Source: Flavobacterium rivuli WB 3.3-2 = DSM 21788
GTDB lineage: Bacteria; Bacteroidota; Bacteroidia; Flavobacteriales; Flavobacteriaceae
Assembly: GCF_000378485.1 (NCBI RefSeq)
Contig: NZ_KB899967.1
Coordinates: forward strand, 434,001 to 498,000
Direction of reading: 5' to 3'
Length of the DNA: 64,000 bases
Below are positions 45,080 to 52,767 of the stretch, in pieces. A program made the translations under genes and the position numbers. The notes below the pieces were generated by a model, which saw nothing but the letters and a program-made list of their open reading frames with translations, made no database searches and was not told the origin of the DNA. Each line of letters opens with the position of its first letter. Within the stretch, counting starts at the first letter, position 1.

Positions 45080-46443
45080 TTTAGTTTAGGTAAGGTTACA
45101 CTCTCGTTTATCCAACAGCCAAAGGTAACCACATCGCCTTTACCTTTTTTAGCCGCTTTTGCCTCTTTTTTGGTAGGCAGGTTTTTAGTATACTCTTCGG
45201 TTAAGGTTGCTACGGTAGCTTTTGTTTTTTCATCGGCTGCCTCAGCTTTTTTAAGGGCTTCTATAGCAAGAAAATAAACAGCCTTAGCCTCAAAATCGCT
45301 AAGGTTGCACTCTTTAGACACCGATGTGTAAAGGCTTGCAAGCAACAAATAAGGCTTACCCGATTTAGGGTTTGCCGCCGCCGATTTTTGTATGTATTTT
45401 TTAGCTTCGCCTTTATTGCTTATTCTGTAAAGTGCTACTATATCATTATAAAGGTTCGCCTTTAGTTCGGGGTTTTGCTGCAATTCTGCCGCCTGGTCAT
45501 AATATTTTATAGCTTCCGGCAATGCATTTCTTTTTTGCGAAAGGTAGCCAAGCCTGTTAGCACTGTCATAACCCGGCTTAAGCGCATTTAGAGCCACTGC
45601 CCCGTTGTATAACACATCTGACTTGTAGCATTTACTTAGGTACATTACACTTACCATACCCTGCAGCCAGCCTGCGTTAGCCTTATTCTTCTCGAAATTT
45701 GCTCCATAGTACTGCTCCAGCTTTTCGCAGTTAAGGTATTTAGACGCCGCCTTGGTCATGTTAGTAGCCACAGCATCGAGTGTTTTCTCTGTCGCGGCTG
45801 TAGTGCTCAAATATTGCTTTTCTTCTGTACTAATGGTTTCGTTTTGCAATTTGGCATTAATTGCCGCCCTCTTTTCTGTTACAACTGTTTTTACAGCGGC
45901 AACCTGCGCAAGGACATCGCCAAATTTTGAAATAAACTGTTCCTGAGTAATGCCGGTAGTGCCGGTTTCATACGCTTTTAAATACTGGTTAAAGTACAGT
46001 TGCAACGGCGCATAATCTGTAAAAGTAGCCGGTGCAGCCGTAAAAGCAGCATTTAGCAATTTATACACATCAGCATCGCTACCCAGTTTTTTATCATTAA
46101 GCAGCATGGCTTTTTTTACCGCAGCGCCCGTGTTAGGGAAATTCTTTTCCTGGGCATCATAAAGCGACAGTAAACTTTCATTCAGCGTTTTTTTATCTTT
46201 ATCAGCCCGTGTATATTGCAGCTTATTTAAAATTGCCTCTTCGCCATAAACATAAAGGTTTGCATTATATTTAGGGCAGTTTTTTATAAGGGCAGGCAGT
46301 AAAGGCACAGCATCATCATAGCTTTTTGCCTTTATTTTATCTTCAAGCACCTTAAAGCCGGCTTCGCACTTAAAAGTTTGTGCATGGGCAGTTAATGCAG
46401 TTATACCTGCAAAAAATAATAAAAGGGCCTGTTTAATTTTCAT
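45076..46443 (-). CDS. exported TPR-like repeat protein
   Basis: A 455-residue periplasmic protein with signal peptide (MKIKQALLLFFAGITALTAHAQ). The rest is almost all helical, and the C-terminal half contains tetratricopeptide-like units such as NALPEAIKYYDQAAELQQNP and GKPYLLLASLYTSVSKE. No enzymatic motif. It probably acts as a protein-interaction scaffold in the envelope; it sits between an outer-membrane protein and LptC. Confidence 0.8.
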   Translation of the reverse strand: MKIKQALLLFFAGITALTAHAQTFKCEAGFKVLEDKIKAKSYDDAVPLLPALIKNCPKYNANLYVYGEEAILNKLQYTRADKDKKTLNESLLSLYDAQEKNFPNTGAAVKKAMLLNDKKLGSDADVYKLLNAAFTAAPATFTDYAPLQLYFNQYLKAYETGTTGITQEQFISKFGDVLAQVAAVKTVVTEKRAAINAKLQNETISTEEKQYLSTTAATEKTLDAVATNMTKAASKYLNCEKLEQYYGANFEKNKANAGWLQGMVSVMYLSKCYKSDVLYNGAVALNALKPGYDSANRLGYLSQKRNALPEAIKYYDQAAELQQNPELKANLYNDIVALYRISNKGEAKKYIQKSAAANPKSGKPYLLLASLYTSVSKECNLSDFEAKAVYFLAIEALKKAEAADEKTKATVATLTEEYTKNLPTKKEAKAAKKGKGDVVTFGCWINESVTLPKLK

Positions 46444-46457
46444 GCTGCAATTTTATT

Positions 46458-47723
46458 TTATTCGTATTTTCTTTTCACGAACCATTTATCGTTAAGGGAC
46501 AAACCTATAAATACACTAAAGTAATTTTCCTGTACCAGGCCGGCATTTTTAGTACCCCTTTTGCCATACTCTAAACCTATATTAAGGTTAGAGCCACCAA
46601 TGGTACCGCTAAGCGGAAGGCCCGCACCAAGGCTTACACCCATATCGTTAATATCTTCTCCTGCAATAACAAGGCCTGTTTTTTCATACTTTAAACCGGC
46701 ACGGTAGGTAATCCTGCTAAGGTAGCTGGTATACGACATGTATTTAGGTATATAATAACCTCCCAAAGATATTTTAGACGAGCTTTTAAACTGGGTAGTG
46801 GTAAAATTATCAAAACGGTTGTTCATTTTGTTACTTTCCTGCACGGTATACTCTACCCCTGCAAACCAACTCCTTACACGGCCAAAACCTGTACCCACTG
46901 TAAACTTTGATGGAAGCTTAGAATCGTTTGAAGATATAACGCTGTTTACCTGATCTAAAACGATCTCTGTTCCCGACCCTGATGTGGATACTGTAGATAT
47001 AGACCTCGAAGTATCTGATGTAAGGCTAATCTCCGGAGTATATACCGCACTTACCGTCCATGTATATTTTTTATTAAGCAATGCCTGGTAGGTTGCCCCT
47101 ACATTAAAACCGGCACCTTTATAGTTTGAAGTATTTATTTCGCGTGTAGCATATTGCACACCCGGTATACCTACTACCGATCTTGTTTCTATATCGCCAA
47201 AGTTGTACTGAAACTCTGCCCCTATACTTAATTGCTGGGTTATTTTATAAGCTGCACCAAAGAACACACGGTTTAAGCCGCCGCTGCCCCTAAACTGCCT
47301 CATCCTTGTTAAGCCGTCTGTATTGCTTACAACACTATCTGACACCCTGTAACCCACAGCCGTATAAGGCATTAAACCAAATGCTACACCTATTTTTTTA
47401 AACGGCAACGCTACAGCAACATAGTCGAGCGTGGTGCGCCCGGCGGTATCGCTGGCATCGTTAGTTTTTAAAGATGTACTGGATGTGGTACCACCCACAG
47501 CAAAAGTTGTAAATTTTAAAGCACTGTATGTAGCGGGATTTTGCAGGTTTACGTGTATACTATCCGGCAGTATGCCCAGCCCGCCCATAGACCTGTTCTC
47601 TACAGTACCTTTAAACTTTACATCGCCAACGCCATAAAAAGAATAAGGTGAGGCATTGTTTTCCTGTGAAAAAGCAACCGTTGAAAGTAGAAGGCAAAGG
47701 CCTGCAATAATTTTTTTGATCAT
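46458..47723 (-). CDS. outer-membrane beta-barrel protein of unknown role
   Basis: A 421-residue outer-membrane protein with signal peptide (MIKKIIAGLCLLLSTVAFSQ). The region SPYSFYGVGDVKFKGTVENR and MGGLGI near the N-terminus resembles FadL/PorV-like barrels of Bacteroidota, and the rest shows amphipathic strands separated by turns. Its start overlaps the coaX stop by four bases. A hydrophobic-substrate channel is possible but not shown. Confidence 0.78.
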   Translation of the reverse strand: MIKKIIAGLCLLLSTVAFSQENNASPYSFYGVGDVKFKGTVENRSMGGLGILPDSIHVNLQNPATYSALKFTTFAVGGTTSSTSLKTNDASDTAGRTTLDYVAVALPFKKIGVAFGLMPYTAVGYRVSDSVVSNTDGLTRMRQFRGSGGLNRVFFGAAYKITQQLSIGAEFQYNFGDIETRSVVGIPGVQYATREINTSNYKGAGFNVGATYQALLNKKYTWTVSAVYTPEISLTSDTSRSISTVSTSGSGTEIVLDQVNSVISSNDSKLPSKFTVGTGFGRVRSWFAGVEYTVQESNKMNNRFDNFTTTQFKSSSKISLGGYYIPKYMSYTSYLSRITYRAGLKYEKTGLVIAGEDINDMGVSLGAGLPLSGTIGGSNLNIGLEYGKRGTKNAGLVQENYFSVFIGLSLNDKWFVKRKYE

Positions 47724-48451
47724 TTGTGATTCGTGTATAAATATAAAAGATTCAAACTTTCTAACAAGAAATTTGAATTGGCAAATATGGTGTTTTTTAA
47801 TCTTTTAGCCAAAAAATCAGCGTCCCCTCCCGTTAATATTACTGTTACATCCTGATACTCTTGATTATACTGCGCAATAAAACCCTCTACTTCGTGCAAA
47901 AGGCCGTTTACAACCCCGCTGTGCATAGAGGCTTTCGTGCTGTTGCCTATGTAACTTTGAGGCATTTCCGGATATAACAACGGAAGTTTTGCCGTAAAAT
48001 TATGCATGGCATTATATCTTAACTGCAATCCCGGCGAAATTGCCCCGCCCAGGTATTGGTTTTCAGCGTCAGTAAAATCATACGTTACACAGGTGCCGGC
48101 ATCTATAACCAGCCGCGGCTTGTCAGGGTGCTGCAACACGGCACCCGCCGCAAGCACCATCCTGTCTATACCCAGTGTGGCAGGCGTGGCATATTTATTT
48201 GTAAAAGGAAACTGCAATGTGTGGTTAACTGCAGTAAGTTTTGTGTTGCCCTGCAGCCATAATAACAGGTTATTATCTTCTTTCCCTACCACGCTCATGA
48301 TGCTTTGGGTGGCTTTAGGAAATTTTTTTAAAATTATTTTTACCCCATTTAAGGCATCCTCATGGCTAAAAATAAATTTTTCCAGCAAGGCACTACCCTC
48401 AAATACAGCGGCTTTAATTTTAGTATTGCCTATATCTACGGCTAAAAGCAT
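47720..48451 (-). CDS. coaX: type III pantothenate kinase
   Basis: Phosphorylates pantothenate in the first step of coenzyme A synthesis. The 243-residue protein has the ASKHA-fold motifs: phosphate-1 LLAVDIGNTKIKAAVFE, the pantothenate-binding GIDRMVLAAGA, phosphate-2 LVIDAGTCVTYDF, and the GGAISPGLQLRYNAMH block. ATG 48451 is used because it starts directly at the first strand; an upstream ATG at 48487 would add 12 residues of no clear role. First gene of the envelope operon. Confidence 0.95.
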   Translation of the reverse strand: MLLAVDIGNTKIKAAVFEGSALLEKFIFSHEDALNGVKIILKKFPKATQSIMSVVGKEDNNLLLWLQGNTKLTAVNHTLQFPFTNKYATPATLGIDRMVLAAGAVLQHPDKPRLVIDAGTCVTYDFTDAENQYLGGAISPGLQLRYNAMHNFTAKLPLLYPEMPQSYIGNSTKASMHSGVVNGLLHEVEGFIAQYNQEYQDVTVILTGGDADFLAKRLKNTIFANSNFLLESLNLLYLYTNHK

Positions 48452-48503
48452 TTCGTTATTTTTGATGGTGTAAAGATAGCAATACATTTTTTTTAACCTT
48501 TGC

Positions 48504-48534
48504 TTTGTATAAGTTAAAAAAGATTATATATTTG
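48504..48534 (+). promoter_or_regulatory. promoter of tRNA-Phe
   Basis: TTTG at 48504-48507 and TATATTTG at 48527-48534, spaced by 19 bases, match the Bacteroidota consensus. The tRNA starts 17 bases later. Confidence 0.75.
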
Positions 48535-48550
48535 CACCCGCATTAACAAT

Positions 48551-48623
48551 GGTACCTTAGCTCAGTTGGTAGAGCAATGGACTGAAAATCCATGTGTCCC
48601 TGGTTCGATTCCTGGAGGTACCA
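48551..48623 (+). tRNA. tRNA-Phe (GAA), first copy
   Basis: A full cloverleaf: acceptor GGTACCT paired with AGGTACC, D-arm region TAGCTCAGTTGGTAGAGC, anticodon loop CTGAAAA with anticodon GAA, T-arm with GGTTCGATTCC, and discriminator A. The CCA end is not encoded (next bases are CAA). It is identical over its 73 bases to the second copy. Confidence 0.97.
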
Positions 48624-48682
48624 CAAAATTCCCTAAACCAGTTTAAGGATTTTTATTTTACCACGTTAGTGCTCTTATTACC

Positions 48683-48755
48683 GGTACCTTAGCTCAGTTG
48701 GTAGAGCAATGGACTGAAAATCCATGTGTCCCTGGTTCGATTCCTGGAGGTACCA
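48683..48755 (+). tRNA. tRNA-Phe (GAA), second copy, next to the prophage
   Basis: Identical to the first copy in all 73 bases; identity continues for five bases (CAAAA) at the 3' side and not at the 5' side. It is the last host-type element before the integrase gene, 108 bases away, so its 3' end is the likely attachment site. Confidence 0.96.
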
Positions 48756-48757
48756 CA

Positions 48758-48800
48758 AAAGCCTTAAATCACTCCCACATAATGATTTAAGGCTTTATTT
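48758..48800 (+). terminator. intrinsic terminator after the second tRNA-Phe
   Basis: AAAGCCTTAAATCA (48758-48771) pairs perfectly with TGATTTAAGGCTTT (48783-48796) and is followed by T-rich sequence. It ends the tRNA transcript before the integrase gene. Confidence 0.88.
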
Positions 48801-48863
48801 TTTCACTTTCGAGCTATGTAGCTACAAGTCAAACGTCAATGTAAACGACAATGTAGCTGCTCT

Positions 48864-50135
48864 ATGAAAAAAACTCAACTTGGTTGCTCGTATTCAGAAT
48901 TATGGGTATCCCCTTCAGATTGGAAAACCACCAAATCAAAAGTATCGCTAAAACAGGAATGGTACGTACAATGTTACTACTATGATCCTGCATTTCACGA
49001 TAAATATCCAAAGGGTAAGCCTATTCGCCAAAAACTTAATAAGTGGAAAACACTTGAAGATCGACGGGCGGCGGCTGAGATAATGCTCAAAGAATACCCG
49101 GTACTACTTGAAAAGGGTTTTAACCCTATCACAAAAAAGTACATGATACCGGCGTTCAATCCGGATGTTACAAAAATCAAGGTACTTGATAAAGATTTGC
49201 TATGTACTGAAGCCATTGAAATAGCCTGGAATAACATATTAGAGGCTGTGAGCGATGAAGTTGAAAATCCATTTGAAGATGTAAAGATTGCTAAAAATCG
49301 CTTTGTTAAAGGCCTTAATGCGTTACACTTTAATGACATCAAGATAATAGACATTCAGTCCTCACATATTAAACAGGTTATAAAGTGCTGCAGGATTACT
49401 GACGGCTATTATAACAAGTTCCTTTCGTATATGACCAAAATATGGACTGAATTATATGAATACGACTGTGTAACCACCGTTCCCTTCAAACTTTATAAGA
49501 AAAAAAAGAATACCAGTAAACCAAGGGAAATTTTACAAGATGAAGATTTTACTGGGGTAATGGATCACCTGTATCAATATCACTATTCATTTTACCGTTA
49601 TGCAATGATATTTCATAATTCGGGTGGAAGGAGCACCGAATTAATGATGGTGCAAAAAAAGCATGTAGATATCAAAAATCAAGAATACACCGTACTGATT
49701 AAGAAAGGAGATCAATACGTATGGGAGATTAAAGTAATTACTGTTGATGTCCTGCATCTTTGGATTGAGATATATAACAAATGCCCAACACAGCACAGTT
49801 ACTTATTCAGTAAAGGCTTAGAGCCGGGTCCGAAGCCGATTGATCCGGCGCAAATATCTCGAAGGTGGCACCGCCATATAAAAACAAATTACAGCGAACT
49901 TAGTGGTAAAAAGATAACATCTGATTTTTATGCATTGAAGCATCTATTTTTGAGCAAATTAGATGAGCAAAAATTCGATATAGTAGATGCCCCGGAAAAT
50001 ATAGCACAACTCATGGCCAGTCATAGATCATCACGTATGACCAATACAGTCTACTTGGTAAATAAGAAAAAACAAGAGCGTGAAATAATGAAGCGAATAA
50101 GTATTCATAGAGACCCTATAAACGAAGCCATTTAA
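48864..50135 (+). CDS. phage tyrosine integrase
   Basis: Site-specific recombinase of 423 residues that would insert the prophage at tRNA-Phe. N-terminal arm-binding and SAM-like core-binding parts (about residues 1-110 and 115-210), then the catalytic domain: first Arg in HNSGGRSTELMM (R256), beta-hairpin Lys near 280, His in LMASHRSS (H387) and nucleophile Tyr in TNTVYLV (Y397). The usual HxxR box reads Y-A-L-K (356-359) before H360, so both the His and second Arg are replaced. The only plus-strand phage gene; near the host boundary, as expected. Confidence 0.9.
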   Translation: MKKTQLGCSYSELWVSPSDWKTTKSKVSLKQEWYVQCYYYDPAFHDKYPKGKPIRQKLNKWKTLEDRRAAAEIMLKEYPVLLEKGFNPITKKYMIPAFNPDVTKIKVLDKDLLCTEAIEIAWNNILEAVSDEVENPFEDVKIAKNRFVKGLNALHFNDIKIIDIQSSHIKQVIKCCRITDGYYNKFLSYMTKIWTELYEYDCVTTVPFKLYKKKKNTSKPREILQDEDFTGVMDHLYQYHYSFYRYAMIFHNSGGRSTELMMVQKKHVDIKNQEYTVLIKKGDQYVWEIKVITVDVLHLWIEIYNKCPTQHSYLFSKGLEPGPKPIDPAQISRRWHRHIKTNYSELSGKKITSDFYALKHLFLSKLDEQKFDIVDAPENIAQLMASHRSSRMTNTVYLVNKKKQEREIMKRISIHRDPINEAI

Positions 50136-50144
50136 GCGTACCAA

Positions 50145-50429
50145 TTATTTTTGTTCCCCATTTTGGTATAACTCAAGGTTTTGTTTAGTTATTATCCAAT
50201 TCTTGCCTGATTTTGCAGCTTTTATTATGCCTTTTTTGCAGTAATCAGAAATGGTTTGGGGATGCTTGCCTAAGACATCAGCTACTTGCTTCACTGAAAA
50301 AGTCATCATTTCATTGATAGTGTTATCACTGGTATGCAACAAACGGAGCTCTGCTTTTATCTCTGCTGCAAGATACTCTTTGATTTCTTGCACGTCATCC
50401 GGGTGCAGTCTTGGTAATTGATAGATCAT
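50145..50429 (-). CDS. small helix-turn-helix protein (excisionase-like)
   Basis: A 94-residue protein with a C-terminal winged helix of the MerR/HTH_17 type: FSVKQVADVLGKHPQTISDY followed by CKKGIIKAAKSGKNWIITKQ. The N-terminal half is a charged helix. It is convergent with the integrase with nine bases between stops. It could be a recombination directionality factor or a phage regulator. GTTACTA and TAGTAAC lie about 40 bases apart upstream of it and might be an operator. Confidence 0.75.
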   Translation of the reverse strand: MIYQLPRLHPDDVQEIKEYLAAEIKAELRLLHTSDNTINEMMTFSVKQVADVLGKHPQTISDYCKKGIIKAAKSGKNWIITKQNLELYQNGEQK

Positions 50430-50585
50430 TTTTTTGTGAAATTGGTTACTAAAAAATTAATTAAAAATCACACTGATAAAGCGAAAGTTAGTAACTGTTG
50501 TATCTAAATTAATTCGCATAACTTAATTTTTAGCTAATTTAAATACTTTGTATAACAATACTACACCTACTTGTAGGTATTTAAA

Positions 50586-50611
50586 AACCCTTTCCATTGC
50601 TGGAAAGGGTT
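50586..50611 (-). terminator. intrinsic terminator (minus strand)
   Basis: AACCCTTTCCA and TGGAAAGGGTT form an 11-bp stem with a TTGC loop; on the minus strand it is followed by TTTTTAA. It ends whatever minus-strand transcript comes from the lysis region or from the small unit at 50671-50844. Confidence 0.85.
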
Positions 50612-50670
50612 AATGTATAACAAATTGCGGGCACCACCCCGCGAAAAAAATTATTTCAGCAAATATACTA

Positions 50671-50844
50671 TTATTTTAATAAGAAGCCGCCTGCTATTCC
50701 GGCTGCTGTATTTATGTGAGGTATGTTCACGACATTATTGTCGTGAGCATACCTTTTTAAGTGAGTAGAATGCCTTAAAATATTGGTGTTTTTTTCTGAT
50801 AACCTTATTGATGCGGTTATGATATAATTATCGCAAAATCCCAT
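50671..50844 (-). CDS. doubtful 57-residue ORF or decayed gene end
   Basis: A short frame (MGFCDNYIITASIRLSEKNT...) ending in TAAGIAGGFLLK. The end resembles the last residues of the spanin-like protein (LAAGVAGSLLIK), so it may be a remnant of a duplicated 3' end. A strong palindrome lies inside it (50718-50753), which argues against coding. The larger frame from 50880 runs through a terminator and is rejected. Confidence 0.25.
   Translation of the reverse strand: MGFCDNYIITASIRLSEKNTNILRHSTHLKRYAHDNNVVNIPHINTAAGIAGGFLLK
50718..50753. repeat. 36-bp inverted repeat, terminator-like on the plus strand
   Basis: AGGTATGTTCACGACA (50718-50733) and TGTCGTGAGCATACCT (50738-50753) pair with one mismatch across TTAT and are followed by TTTT on the plus strand. 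No plus-strand gene directly precedes it. Confidence 0.75.
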
Positions 50845-50850
50845 AATTAA

Positions 50851-50880
50851 AAACCCGGTTACATAATTGTAACCGGGCAA
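50851..50880 (-). terminator. intrinsic terminator of the lysis cassette
   Basis: CCCGGTTACA (50854-50863) and TGTAACCGGG (50868-50877) form a perfect stem with a four-base loop; the minus strand continues with TTTTTAATT. It lies 19 bases after the stop of the spanin-like gene. Confidence 0.9.
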
Positions 50881-50898
50881 AATTCAGTGTAAGATAAA

Positions 50899-51528
50899 CT
50901 ACTTAATAAGTAAGCTCCCAGCAACCCCCGCCGCAAGCCATAACCACCATTTTTTATACCAAGGCACCGGTAAAGTAATTTCTACAGCCCTGATATCCGT
51001 AACCTTTACGTATGGGTTTGAATTTGTAATATCAGTTGTTAAGGTCTGTTTACCTAAAAACCATTTTCGCTTAGTGCCGGTAATTACCGTGGCTGTGTTT
51101 GGAAATGATAAGGTGTCGATTTCGACACCTTTTTGATTTGACCTGTACCCAAAGCTATACCATTGCTTTTTAATCGCGCCTGTGCGCTCAAAAATGCAGG
51201 GTACGGTGTCTTTATACGGTATCGGTATCGTATCAACTCGCGTATCTGTGTTATATTTTACCACACTATGCACGTTTGCAAATTCCGATGCCAGCGCGGC
51301 CAGTTCAGCATCCTTTTTAGTTAGCAGATCTTTTACCTGCTTATTGTCGAGCTGCAGGGTTTTGATACTGGCTGTAGTTGTACCTAACTTGTTTTTATAA
51401 TGGGTAACTGTATCGGTAATTGCTGCTAAATTAGCATCGGTATTGCCGGCAATATAACGGCAATGTTGTACCGAAAAAAGCAATGCAATTGCCAAAGCTG
51501 CAATAATATACGTTTTATAATCTTTCAT
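50899..51528 (-). CDS. spanin-like phage lysis protein
   Basis: A 209-residue protein with an N-terminal helix (YIIAALAIALLFSVQHC), a coiled-coil stretch (about residues 40-90, KTLQLDNKQVKDLLTKKDAE), a beta-rich periplasmic part, and a second hydrophobic segment at the very C-terminus (WWLWLAAGVAGSLLIK). Position right after holin and endolysin, plus the membrane-coiled coil layout, suggests a spanin-type role in disrupting the outer membrane. I do not recognise a named family with certainty; the DUF6549 group has a similar layout. Confidence 0.6.
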   Translation of the reverse strand: MKDYKTYIIAALAIALLFSVQHCRYIAGNTDANLAAITDTVTHYKNKLGTTTASIKTLQLDNKQVKDLLTKKDAELAALASEFANVHSVVKYNTDTRVDTIPIPYKDTVPCIFERTGAIKKQWYSFGYRSNQKGVEIDTLSFPNTATVITGTKRKWFLGKQTLTTDITNSNPYVKVTDIRAVEITLPVPWYKKWWLWLAAGVAGSLLIK

Positions 51529-51550
51529 ATTATTATGAGTTATTTTTATG

Positions 51551-51558
51551 TAGTTTTG
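51551..51558 (+). promoter_or_regulatory. -7 promoter element on the plus strand inside the lysis cassette
   Basis: TAGTTTTG matches TAnnTTTG. It lies between the spanin-like and endolysin genes, opposite to their direction, and 45 bases before a plus-strand terminator. No exact -33 TTG is visible at the expected distance. Confidence 0.35.
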
Positions 51559-51563
51559 TATTG

Positions 51564-51628
51564 GGCGTAAGGATAATATCCGAGAAGCCCCCCTTATACA
51601 TCAAAGCCTGCACTATGCAGGCTTTTTT
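51564..51628 (+). ncRNA. candidate small RNA, antisense to the endolysin-spanin gap
   Basis: A span of about 65 bases bounded by a -7 motif (51551-51558) and a strong terminator: AAAGCCTGCA (51603-51612) and TGCAGGCTTT (51616-51625) with a three-base loop, then more T. It includes a short GGATAATATCC palindrome and holds no plausible start codon with a protein. Its transcript would be complementary to the leader between the endolysin stop and the spanin-like gene start, so it could affect lysis timing. Prediction only. Confidence 0.3.
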
Positions 51629-51634
51629 GTTAGT

Positions 51635-51702
51635 TTCGTTTTCGCTTACAAAATTTCTTTGCATACGAGAATTTCAGCAAGTTACGCTTCGTTTTCGCTT
51701 AC
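51635..51702. repeat. 15-bp direct repeat at the endolysin 3' end
   Basis: TTCGTTTTCGCTTAC occurs at 51635-51649 and again at 51688-51702. The second copy encodes the last residues of the endolysin (VSENEA then stop); the first, read alike on the minus strand, would encode VSENET then stop. It looks like a small duplication of the gene's end. Confidence 0.8.
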
Positions 51703-52230
51703 CCCCCCGGTTGCACTTAGATAAATCCTTTTTACGCTGGCAGGTGTACCAATTGAATAATCTGGCCTGCGTGCCTCGCTTAACCTGTTTTTAGCAATGC
51801 GTGTAACGCTAAACTGGTTTGATTGGTTGCCGCCTGCTACATGGTAGTAAGACGGATCTTCTCCCACATACAGGCCAACATGCCCACCACCATCGCGATT
51901 AAACACGAGAACATCCCCAAGTTCCGGAACATCTATTTTTGTCCCAAATTTCAAGAATGATTTTGCCCTTAAGCGGTCATATCCTGTAAAGGGCACTTTC
52001 TTACCGGCACGCAATGCCAGCACCACCATTGCCACGGCACACCATGCCACTTCATCGCTTTTGTATATCCCGGCCACGCCCGCTTCTTTTGCAAGCGCCA
52101 TAATTTCCGGGTTACTTTTAGGCCCTGCAACCTCTGTAGTATTTAGTTTTCCAAGCTTTACACCTTCGGCAACCATTTTTGGCAAACCCTCCACATGGTT
52201 TAACCAATCGTATTTTGATGATATTTTCAT
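51682..52230 (-). CDS. phage endolysin (TIGR02594-type, NlpC/P60-CHAP fold)
   Basis: A 182-residue peptidoglycan peptidase. The catalytic Cys is in DEVAWCAVAMVVLALRAGK and the His in GGGHVGLYVGEDPSYYHVAGG, with the conserved block ELGDVLVFNRDG between, as in TIGR02594 proteins. No signal peptide, so it needs the holin to reach the wall. The start overlaps the holin gene by four bases. Confidence 0.85.
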   Translation of the reverse strand: MKISSKYDWLNHVEGLPKMVAEGVKLGKLNTTEVAGPKSNPEIMALAKEAGVAGIYKSDEVAWCAVAMVVLALRAGKKVPFTGYDRLRAKSFLKFGTKIDVPELGDVLVFNRDGGGHVGLYVGEDPSYYHVAGGNQSNQFSVTRIAKNRLSEARRPDYSIGTPASVKRIYLSATGGVSENEA

Positions 52231-52766
52231 TCTGCTTTATTATTAATTTCACTTTCAAACAATTCTTTTACGTTACCGCTTTTTTCAAAGTTGTAAATCC
52301 GGTTCATAATGTACGGCGGTGGCCATTTTTTGCCGTAAATTATATGCAGGTTTTTCATAGCCTTACTTACAGGCCACAGCATTGTGGTTACCTGAATGAT
52401 AATCTTAAAACCCTCACTAACCATACCATGCCCGGCAGCCATACGCAGTAATTCCAACAAAATATATACAAGGAAAACCCCCGCAAACATTTTAATATTA
52501 CCCTTCCAGAAATCAGCCCAACTAAATGTGTTTTGAGAGAGGTGGTACCACACACCCACGATCATATTTAAGACGAGCGCAATAAGCATCGCACCAATAA
52601 ACACCTGGTTACTTACAAACCACAACTGAAACGCCTCTAACAATGCCACGATAGGACCGAAAGCTGCGATAAGTTTACCCATGTAAGCGATCTTGTCCCA
52701 AAAAGTTACTTGTTTTTCTGCCAGCAGGATAACCCACACGTACAGCTTTTGCACAAATAACTTCAT
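52227..52766 (-). CDS. phage holin-like membrane protein
   Basis: A 179-residue protein with three to four transmembrane segments (LIAAFGPIVALLEAFQLWF, VFIGAMLIALVLNMIVGVWY and MFAGVFLVYILLELLRMAAG among them) and a soluble tail. It lies directly before the endolysin in transcription order, typical for a holin. ATG 52766 is chosen because it follows the upstream stop by one base; 52805 would overlap. Confidence 0.7.
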   Translation of the reverse strand: MKLFVQKLYVWVILLAEKQVTFWDKIAYMGKLIAAFGPIVALLEAFQLWFVSNQVFIGAMLIALVLNMIVGVWYHLSQNTFSWADFWKGNIKMFAGVFLVYILLELLRMAAGHGMVSEGFKIIIQVTTMLWPVSKAMKNLHIIYGKKWPPPYIMNRIYNFEKSGNVKELFESEINNKAE

Positions 52767-52767
52767 G

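Noticed and set aside
50844..50880. Longer 69-residue version of the small prophage ORF
   Set aside because: Its first codons lie in an intrinsic terminator hairpin that ends the lysis cassette.
51561..51794. Plus-strand 77-residue frame over the endolysin end
   Set aside because: It runs through a terminator hairpin and is antisense to the endolysin; the composition gives no support for coding.
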